IMG/VR virus record: IMGVR_UViG_3300047547_000098 | Coordinates: 1 to 22,589 of that record | Length of the DNA stretch: 22,589 bases | From: a virus | Direction: 5' to 3' (one strand) | Shown here: positions 1-8,400 of the stretch, in pieces | Layout: each line of letters begins with the position of its first letter | How positions within the stretch are numbered: the stretch's first letter is position 1 | Position numbers and translations under genes: made by a program | Notes under the pieces: generated by a model | Told to the model about the DNA's origin: nothing | Databases searched by the model: none | Seen by the model: the letters and a program-made list of their open reading frames with translations, nothing else

Positions 1-2303
1 AGATTCTGTACAGCACTGCCAAACAGCACACCTATGCGGACCTCGAAGCAGTGCTGCTTCCCTGGTTCGGTACCCCCAAGACTTATAACAGCACTGCCAA
101 ACAGAGGTTGGCTGTCAACGACGAGCTTTCGGCCAATGTCGGCGCCGCGGCCGCGCCCTCGAAATTTGCCAACATCGTGGTCCACTGTGGCGTCGCCCAG
201 CACATCCTCAACACGCGCGGCAAGGACTGCACGGAGCCGGAATGGGTGGCAATGCTCCAGCTGCTCAGGCACTGCACAGACGGCGAAGACTTCGTGCACG
301 TCGTCAGCGACGGCCACCCCGGCTACCAGCCAGGGGCGACCGATGCAAAGTGGCAGCAGCGATCAGTGACGGCAGGGCCGACCCTGTGCTCGACGTTCGA
401 CCAGTACGAAAGCTCGATCTGCGCCAAGTGCCCGCACCGGGGGGCGATCAAGTCTCCGATCATGGTGGGCATGGATGACACCATGCCGGTGATCGGCGGC
501 ATGCCACCGACCTATCGTGTCGCGCCGGACGGCCGCGGCACCGAGCGCCTGTTCCTCGACGCCAACAACCAGAAGCAGTGGGTCAAGATTCTGCGCCACA
601 CGGTCAGCAACTTGCGCGTGATGCGCTCCATTGCGACCGGCGAGCACCAGCTGACCTTCGATGTGAAGGTGCAGGACTCGAAGCCCTACACCCTGCAGCT
701 GCCATCGTCAGCACTCGGCAACAGCCGTATGCTCACCGAGACGCTGGCCAAATACGCCTTCGTGCTGAAGGACAAGGAAGCAATCGCATTCAAGGACCTT
801 ATGGCTACCTGGCTCGAACGACTGCAGACCAACCGCCGCGTTGCCGACGTGACCGACCAGCTGGGATGGCTGATCGAGAAGAAAGACGAAGGTGAAGTCA
901 TCACCGGCTTCGCTGCCGGCCCGGCGGTGTTCTATGCAGATGGCAGAGTGCGCGAGGACGTGAAGCCTGCGCGCGAGTTCGCCAGCGTGGCGGTCCACTA
1001 CGAACCAAAGGGGAGTCTCGACGCATGGAAGACAGTATCGAGCTTTCTTACGGACCAGGACAACCCTGCATTTACTGCGGCAATAGCCGCGGCGTTTGCT
1101 GCACCACTGCTGAGATTTACGGGTCACAATGGAGCCATACTCTCACTAGTCTCTACTGCGAGCGGTGTCGGCAAGTCATCTGCCTTGAAGTGCGCCCAGG
1201 GTGTGTGGGGGAGTCCGAAACACGGTATCAATGCTGTGGACGACACGCCCAAGAGCGTTGCCCGCAAAGTGGCCTTCCTCAACAACTTGCCAGCATTTTG
1301 GGACGAGCTTCGCGGCAGAAAAACCCTGGAGGATTTCCTTACCTTGGCGTTCCAGATTACACAGGGAAAAGACCGTACGAGATTAGACTCATCTGCCCAG
1401 CTGAGGGAAGTCCACACCTGGGAGACGATGATGGTTGTAGCTTCGAACGAGTCGATCTTTGAAGCCATGTCTCGCCACTCCGCAGGGTCTGACGCCGGCG
1501 CAGTGCGCGTAGTCGAGATGACCATCGACCCGGTTGCATCAGACCGCAACCGTGCCGAGCTTGCAATCATGTTTGAGTCACTCAACAGCAACTACGGGCA
1601 TGCGGGGCGCATCTACTCGCAGTACCTGGCCCAGCACGCCGGGGATGTGGAAGCCAAGGTCAAGGACATATACACGAAGATCGCCAAGCAGGGCACGATG
1701 GCGGCACAGGAGCGGTTCTGGTTCGCCATCGCCGCGGCCCTGATGACCGGCGCAATCGTCGCCAACCAGCTGCAGCTGACGAAGATCAACCTCTCGACGC
1801 TGCTCAACTACCTGATGAAAAACATCGACCGGCTGCGCGGCCGCACGACGAACGCAATGGACTCGTCGGACCCCTCGACGCTGGTGGCTGGATATCTTGC
1901 CGCACACCAGGACCGCGGGCTTGTGGTGCAGACGTTCCCAGCAACCAGGCAGAACACCAAGGGGTACCTGCCGACGTTCCCTACTGGTGTTCCGAAGTCC
2001 AACAAGATCTCGTACCACCTGGAACTGGACAGCAACACCGTCAGGCTCCCGAAGGCAGAGTTCGAACGCTGGCTGGAGTTCCGGCAGATGCCGGTCTACT
2101 CGACGATGCAGAAGCTGCGCAACGACTACGGAATGATCCAGCGCAGGTCAGTGCTGGGCATTGGCACGAGCTACGCGCTCACTTCACAGATCGTGTTGGA
2201 ACTGCAGCTGAACAACATGCAGGCCGACCGGGCTAGATCGGATGATTCTTTGAATCCCGCCGATAGCCCCGATTCGCTGCCACTGAGCGTACCCGAAGGT
2301 TAG
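1..2303 (+). CDS. Phage primase/helicase, DUF927-like ATPase (5' end outside window)
   Basis: The frame is open from base 3 to the TAG at 2301-2303, so the gene enters from the left; the GTG at 51 is probably an internal Val. An N-terminal part has a paired-cysteine motif CAKCPHRG (420-443) followed by IKSPI, a signature I associate with the primase-like half of phage primase/helicases. The ATPase core follows: Walker A-like TASGVGKS (1155-1178), Walker B-like PAFWDEL (1290-1310), then a GKDRTR segment and a TWETMMVVASNE sensor-like stretch, as in DUF927 helicases. The first Walker A Gly is Thr here. The likely role is ATP-driven DNA unwinding, perhaps with a degenerate primase, in phage replication in the cytoplasm. 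The C-terminal tail is Ser/Asp/Pro-rich and overlaps the convergent HNH gene. Codon use changes sharply inside the ATPase core. Family assignment is from motifs only; whether primase activity survives cannot be judged. Confidence 0.85.
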   Translation, partial: ILYSTAKQHTYADLEAVLLPWFGTPKTYNSTAKQRLAVNDELSANVGAAAAPSKFANIVVHCGVAQHILNTRGKDCTEPEWVAMLQLLRHCTDGEDFVHVVSDGHPGYQPGATDAKWQQRSVTAGPTLCSTFDQYESSICAKCPHRGAIKSPIMVGMDDTMPVIGGMPPTYRVAPDGRGTERLFLDANNQKQWVKILRHTVSNLRVMRSIATGEHQLTFDVKVQDSKPYTLQLPSSALGNSRMLTETLAKYAFVLKDKEAIAFKDLMATWLERLQTNRRVADVTDQLGWLIEKKDEGEVITGFAAGPAVFYADGRVREDVKPAREFASVAVHYEPKGSLDAWKTVSSFLTDQDNPAFTAAIAAAFAAPLLRFTGHNGAILSLVSTASGVGKSSALKCAQGVWGSPKHGINAVDDTPKSVARKVAFLNNLPAFWDELRGRKTLEDFLTLAFQITQGKDRTRLDSSAQLREVHTWETMMVVASNESIFEAMSRHSAGSDAGAVRVVEMTIDPVASDRNRAELAIMFESLNSNYGHAGRIYSQYLAQHAGDVEAKVKDIYTKIAKQGTMAAQERFWFAIAAALMTGAIVANQLQLTKINLSTLLNYLMKNIDRLRGRTTNAMDSSDPSTLVAGYLAAHQDRGLVVQTFPATRQNTKGYLPTFPTGVPKSNKISYHLELDSNTVRLPKAEFERWLEFRQMPVYSTMQKLRNDYGMIQRRSVLGIGTSYALTSQIVLELQLNNMQADRARSDDSLNPADSPDSLPLSVPEG
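10..104. repeat. Pair of 17-bp direct repeats, in frame in the helicase gene
   Basis: The 17-mer acagcactgccaaacag occurs exactly at 10-26 and 88-104. The copies are 78 bp apart (26 codons), so both encode Ser-Thr-Ala-Lys-Gln in the helicase frame. Flanks are not similar, so this is not a simple tandem duplication of the whole 78-bp unit. Confidence 0.85.
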
Positions 2304-2487
2304 ACCTGGCGTTGCTGCCACCGCTGTCCAGCGGGCGCTTGTGGTCCACGTCCTTGCCGTCGCCCTTGTGCGCGAGGCCAGCCTTGATCATGGCCGCCCG
2401 TGCACGGTTGCGTGCCATGCGGTGGCGCACCTGCTCAGGGCTGTTTTCGTACTCGGTGGCCCGTGTGTAATCCCGTGGTTTATTCAT
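2233..2487 (-). CDS. Small HNH endonuclease-like protein, 84 aa
   Basis: This 84-residue basic protein has an HNH-type core: DVDHKRPL (Asp48-His49), a GGSN turn, SNL (Asn63) and AANRG (Asn72), preceded by a Tyr-Glu...Pro-Glu-Gln-Val segment typical of small phage HNH proteins. It has no paired-cysteine zinc site. The family cuts DNA using a bba-metal fold; target and role here are unknown (packaging, competition with other phages, or homing are options). The ATG at 2487 was chosen because the conserved part begins there and it overlaps the end of the giant gene by 8 nt (ATGAATAA), with GAGGG about 8 nt upstream; longer frame extensions into the giant gene look like shadow sequence. It is the last gene of the late block. 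Its 3' 71 bp are antisense to the helicase gene and encode Asn63, Asn72 and the C-terminus. Catalysis is inferred, not shown. Confidence 0.75.
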   Translation of the reverse strand: MNKPRDYTRATEYENSPEQVRHRMARNRARAAMIKAGLAHKGDGKDVDHKRPLDSGGSNARSNLRVRSVAANRGYRRDSKNHPI

Positions 2488-5400
2488 CGTTGTAGCCCTC
2501 GAAGTCTTCGGCCAGCTGGCGCTCGCTAGGCCGCAAGTTTGCCGTGTACCGGAGGTTGCTGGCCTCAGTCTTGCGCATGGCCTGTCGCGCCCTGATAAGC
2601 GCCGATGCAGTGATGCGGTGGATCGGCCGCTTGCTATTGAAGGCGTCGATCTTCGCGCGGACTTCCTGTCTGTCTTCCATGTCGGCCAATGCCCACCGCC
2701 GAAGCAGCGCCGCCCGCTGGTCGGCCTCATACGCCTTCTGCGTGTTGATAGCCCCACGCTTTTCGTACAGCTGCTCGATACGTGCCGGCTGTACACCGAG
2801 CGACTGCCAGAACAGATCAATAGGATGCAGGTTTTCAGGACTCTCGATCATCGCCCCGCGCGTATCGACAATGCCGGTCTGACTGTAGCGCAGGGCCTTC
2901 GACACATCTGAGAACATCTTTGGCAGGAGCATCTCCGTGCCGCGCCAGGGCTGTCCTTCCATCATGTACTTCATGCCGCTGTGAAACCGCATGCCAAGGT
3001 TCAGCGTAGGACCGCCAAGCCCCTTAACCAGGCTGCCCAGCAGCGACTCGGTAGTGTCCGCCTTCAGGTCCAGCATATACAGAGACCCCAGCGACAAGCT
3101 GGTAGCGTAGTCCTGCCCCAAAGCAGTCGGCAGGCCGCGAGCGAGTACCTGACCGAGGTCGGTCCCCAGGGCAGCGTTGGCTGCATCGTGGACCCACTTG
3201 TCATAGATGTCTCCAGACATTGCATTGGTCCAGGTGTACGGCTCCTTCTGGTCTGCGCCGCCGCCCAAAAGGACTGCCGCAGCGCCCAGCGCCCACTTGA
3301 TAGGCTGAAGCATCACACCCGTCATGCCTCCCACGACGGCATGCGACATCAACAACCCTGCGATGGTTTTTGCCCCCTCCCTGCGTTCCTGCTGGCTTGC
3401 GCCTCGCCGGGCACGATAGAAGTTGTCAATCAGGAGCGCATACATGCCCTGCGGGTATTTCATGAACTGAAACACCAATGGGCTGGCACGGCCAAGCGGG
3501 CCACCACGACCAAACAGACGCGGGGCGTTGGATGCGCTGTAGTTCATGTGCGTCTTGGATACGGCAGATCTGGCATACGCGGCGGCGGCTTCCTGCGTCA
3601 TCTGTCGCGGGCCTGGCTCACGGGCCAGGTCGTAGGCCGCGATGGCAGAAACAACGCGGTTATTCACTTCAGTCAGGTGCGACATGATGCGCGTAGCATC
3701 CAGAAGACGCTGAGCCTGACTGTTACCCTTGCCCTCCGACATATTACGCAGCTCGGTGGCAGTGGTGATCTCCAGTGCACCCTGCTGCTTCAGCTTGTCC
3801 AACAGCTTCATGTATTCGGCGGCCTGCGCAGGCGGGCTGCGCTGCCTGATCCAGCCCTCAATCTGCTCCAGTACTTCAAACGCGTCCTCACCCGTAGAAG
3901 CAGAAATAGCTGCCTTGGCTCCAAGCCATGAGCGTCCCGTCTGGGTCAGGAGGGGATGCGCAATCAGCTTCTGCGCCCGCAGCAGCGCACCGACCGCTTT
4001 CGCCGTGCCATGCCGTGCCGCCAGCCAGGGCAGCATGACCATTGGTACCTGCATGCTGTTACGGAACCAGTAGGCCGGCGACAGCAGCATGAACAGCTGC
4101 GACAGCTGCGTGCCTTTCTGGATCAGCGGGATCACCTTGCTCGGTGTAGCCGCAAGAGTATCGCGTGCCTTCAGTTCACGATAAATATGCCCAAGCTTTA
4201 CGCTGTCGAGCGGGCTTTTAATTTTATGTTCTGCGACCTTCTTGATGAACTGATCCATGCGGTACAGCGCATCACTCATGACGTGGCCATAACGCAGCTG
4301 CGCAATATGGTAGGCAGCACCTTCAGTGTAACGGGCCATCGCCTGCTGCGCGTTGTCTGCCTCGGCACCGAGGATGTTCTCGCGGCGGCGCTGATGCTGA
4401 CGGAAAGATGCGTCAGCCAGCTGCTCCATGTACAGTTCCTTGATTGCGTTCTGTGCTGCCGGATTGCCGGTGAGCTTGTCCATCACACGGCTAAGCCGGT
4501 CGTCGGACTTGAGCAGCGTCGGGCCGTTGAGGAACTCATTTTTCAGTTCCACATCGCTGGTACCAGTTTCGCCATATTCCTGCACCAGCACCTGGCGTAC
4601 GGCTTCAGCCTCGGCACGGGTCTTGCGGTACTGCACTTCAAACTGCACGACACTCCCGGTCCACGACCCGTCGGGGTTGCGCTCTACCCGCGCCGAACGA
4701 GTGACTTCCTTGGCCGCCTCGGTATTGGCCCAGGTACGCGCCTCCTTCTTGTCCTGGAAAGTCTTATGGTCGAGTATCAGGTTGGCGTGGACAACGTAGT
4801 CGCCTTCACGGAACAGCGGCGCATACGGCCCCTGCTGCATCTTCGGAATGCGAGCAATGGCGGCGACAGTAGATGCCATATCGTCTGACAGAACACTGAC
4901 TGTGGCCTCAAACTGCCCTGTTTTTTTATCCTTGCTGATTTCAGTGAACTGCATCGACGGGTTGTCCGCCTGCTCGTTGGCAGCCCACTGCTCAGCTTCT
5001 TCCCGCGTGCCGAAAGTCTGCTGCTTGCCGAACTCCTTCTGGATGCCGCTTACAGTATCAAGTCCGAGCCGCTGGACGCTGCCTTCATCGTACTTGGCGT
5101 TGAACTGCTTCTTGGTCATGACGACGGTATCCCCACCTGTCAGGGCGGGGCGCAAAGCATTCAACGCGCGCAGGCTCGCAAGCTGCTGAATCGTGCGGCC
5201 ATACATGTCGCGCAACCTGCCATACAAGCGAGTCCATTCCGGGTCAATGGCCTGCAGGCGGGCACGCAGCTCGGCGTGTACCTTCTTCATTTCGTCAGAC
5301 TTGACGTGCTCATTGCCAGGCGCGTCCAGGTCACGATCAGGGAACACCCGCTCCAGGGATGATTCTGCTTCGATACGCGCGAACTCAATCGCCTGATCGT

Positions 5401-8400
5401 CGTATTTCTCCGCCAGCTGGGTCCATTCGCGGTTGATCGCCTTGCCGCCAGGGCGGGCCTCAGTACCCTGCTTGACGGCAGAGATGTTGGCGTCACGCTC
5501 GGATGCGGCGACATGATAGTCACTCAGTCCACTGCTTCCTTCGTCGGTGTCGTAGAACGCCCTGTGGTACTGGTCGGCAATCTGCTCCTGCGACATTGCC
5601 GACAACAACATGCGGTCGCCAACATCACCAAGGTTCAGTTTCTTGTCACGGGCGCGCTTATAGATGTCGTTGGTAACACGGTTGGACCGCAACAAGCGGT
5701 CCATTGCGGCACCAACGTGTTCCCGTATAGCGTTGTCGGGCACGTTCTCCAGCGCCCACTTCATGCCGTTGGTAGCTTCTGACCGCTCACCAGTCAGGAG
5801 CGACTCGCTCAGCTGCATGATGGCATCCAGGGCGTTGTCGGCCTGGTATCCATCCAGATGCAGGGCACGCCTGACAAACTTGACAAACTTACTCCAACCG
5901 GACTCCTGCATATCAATCTGCACGCCACGCAGGAAGTCCTGAAACTCGGGGTTAGAGAACGCCTCGGCAACAAACTCAGCCTCGACATTGGTCTTGGCCG
6001 TCAAACCGTAATGCTTGCTATAGTCCATGCCCTGCTTCGTTGCAGCTGTACGAACCATATCTACAAGGCTGCGCAGTTGTGCACGAAGCGCACCGTTAGC
6101 CTCAAGCTGTCCAACCGTGGCAGCGTGAACTGTCTCATGCGTGACGGCATGAATGAATGCCGCCATCGGATCAATGCCCTTCTCTCGGGCGGCATTCAGG
6201 AGCGCCCGGTTGAGCTTGATGGTGCGGTTGCCGTTTGCATCGACTGCAAACTGGCCCGTACGGCCCCCACGTCCTATACGGTCATCCCACGACAGATGCA
6301 CATCATCGAGGTTCAGCTTACCCAGCTGGTCAAGCAGCTGCCGCTGCAGTCCTGACTTGACGTAGGTGCTGAACAGCCTGACCACATCCCCGGCACTGAT
6401 CTTGTTGTTGGTTTCGAGGTTATCCGCGAGTGCCTGAGCAGCTTCGGTGAGCGACTTTACGAAAGCATACGGGTTAAGTGGAGCATCAGGGGCCTTCTTG
6501 ATGCGCTTGGCCAGCTGGGCATTGATGGCGGCTTCGCGGACCACCTGGGTCTTTTTGTCGGTCACCAGCCGGGCTTCACGCGCAAGCTCGATCTCCGTAG
6601 CCGGCCGACGGGCCGACACGACATTACGCTCAGCCAGGAACATTTCATTCAGCCGTGCATCGTCCAGCTGCCCCGTTGGAGTGGTAGGGACGATCAGCAT
6701 GCCGTTCTCATCAAAGCGAAATCCGAAAGCCTTGAACAACTTGACGAACGGCTCGACAACCTTTGTCTTGTAGTTAGCCCCACGCTCACTGTTTACAGCC
6801 GCAGGACTCAATGCTGCACGCAGCATCTGCAGGTCCTGCAAAGTCAGCGGCTCGATCCATCGACGTTCCAGTTTGTCGGAGCCACCCTGCCTGGCAATGA
6901 ACCCGGAAATCTTCGTGATGACTGGCGCAATGGCAGCCTCGTACATCGGGTTGCCCTTCATTGCTTCATGGAGCACGCCCCCCAACTCAAACCTACCGGC
7001 AAGGCGTTTCAGGTTGATGGCGTTCTGCACCAACCGCCCTTTTGCGGTATGTGCAAACTGCAGTACAACAGGCTCCATACGAGCAGCGGCCTGTGCTTGT
7101 GCAAGCGACTCGGCACGCATGAGCTTCGACAGAGCATAAACAATGCCGTCAGGAGTCTTGCGGTCGGTGATGTACTTGACGGAGGCATTGTACTTGTCAG
7201 CCTCCTTGAGGACGTTGAAAGATGCACCGTGCATCTGCGAAAGTATCTTGCCGTAGGCAAGCAGCACCTTCAGGTATGCATCGGCCAGGGCCACTCGTGT
7301 GCGCTTGGCGGCGCTGTCGGCGGCTTTCATCTCGTCGCGGATGAACCTGACTGATGCCTCGCCACTCTCAGTCAGCAGCTTCACCGACTGGTCTACTTCC
7401 TCATACGTACGCTTTACACGCGCTGCATGCTCCGCACGTTTTGCGTCCCCGCCCTCACGTACCTTGCGCGGGACGTTGAGGTCAAACAGCTGCCGGACGC
7501 CAAGCACGGCGCTTTTCATCGTCCTGGCGTTACCCTCACGATCTTTGCGCTGGCGGCGGCTGACCAGGGTCTCCGTAGGCTGTCCTTCCTTTTGCACGAC
7601 GGCGGCATGCTCGGTAGCCCGGCCGGTGATGCCCTGGGAAGACACGCCCGAACCCATTTCACGGTTTGTTACGCGGTCGAACGCACGGCCGATCAGTTCC
7701 TTTTTCTCGGATGGGCGAGTGTGTGCAGCCATAAGCTCGCGCGCACTACGTCCCGCCGGCGACTCGATGCCTGTCGCTCCAGCAGCGATGCGTTCCTGCA
7801 TCGGCCTGTCACTGGCAACCGCCGACGCATTGACCCTGGCAGTCAGCTTGACATCAGTTGGCCGCTCTACTTCCTCTTTCTCCTTGCTCTTTTCAGCGGC
7901 GGCCATCACATCCACTGCGTTCAGGAACATGTGCTCGAACTCGACAGAATCTTCTGGCGGTATTTCGCGCGTCTTGGCTGCCTCGACCAGTTCTGCGTGT
8001 GCGTACGGGTTAGCCAGATCGCCATGCCCGATCGTGAACGCGTTATCTTCTTCCTCATGTGACTGCGGGGCAGGGGATATTCCACGAAACCCTTTCGGGT
8101 TCACCTTATGGCCGACAGCCATAATGCGCTCGGCTGCCGTAGTCGGCTTCGTGGAGGCCAGATGGACCCCCAGCTGCCGGGAGATCATACGTGCAGCTTT
8201 CTCGTCCTTATTCTCGATTGCTGTTTTCAGAAGTTCAAACAGCTTCGAGTAACGGTCGGCCTGTGCCACCTTGCTGAACGTGTACGAGCCAGGTGGCAGG
8301 AACCCACCAACCTCGCCCACCTTCTCCAGCGTGCGGGTATCGGTGGCTACCCGCCCTAGTCTCTGCAGAACTTCGTCGGGGGTCTTAACGTCGCGCGTGG

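Noticed and set aside
1025-1462. Cys-rich frame (CIYCG...YCERC...) resembling a zinc finger within the helicase gene
   Set aside because: It lies in another frame exactly over Walker A and Walker B coding sequence, and its Cys pairs come from TGC/TGT created by out-of-frame reading. It coincides with the codon-use patch, so it deserves only a conservation check.
2321-2334. Inverted repeat ccgctg..cagcgg after the helicase stop as a terminator
   Set aside because: Only 5-6 bp with a very small loop and no T-run on either strand; it also encodes conserved HNH protein residues.
2981-4888. Two long + strand open frames (316 and 310 codons) opposite the giant gene
   Set aside because: Antisense shadows of a strongly biased coding sequence; no motifs, no plausible start signals, and opposite to the late block.
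4921-4927. A7 run on the coding strand of the giant gene as a -1 frameshift site
   Set aside because: The frame is GAT AAA AAA ACA, so the P-site re-pairing after a -1 slip would meet TAA, not a proper X XXY YYZ heptamer. A slip would stop within five codons (TGA at 4910-4908). More likely a simple Lys-Lys with a homopolymer.
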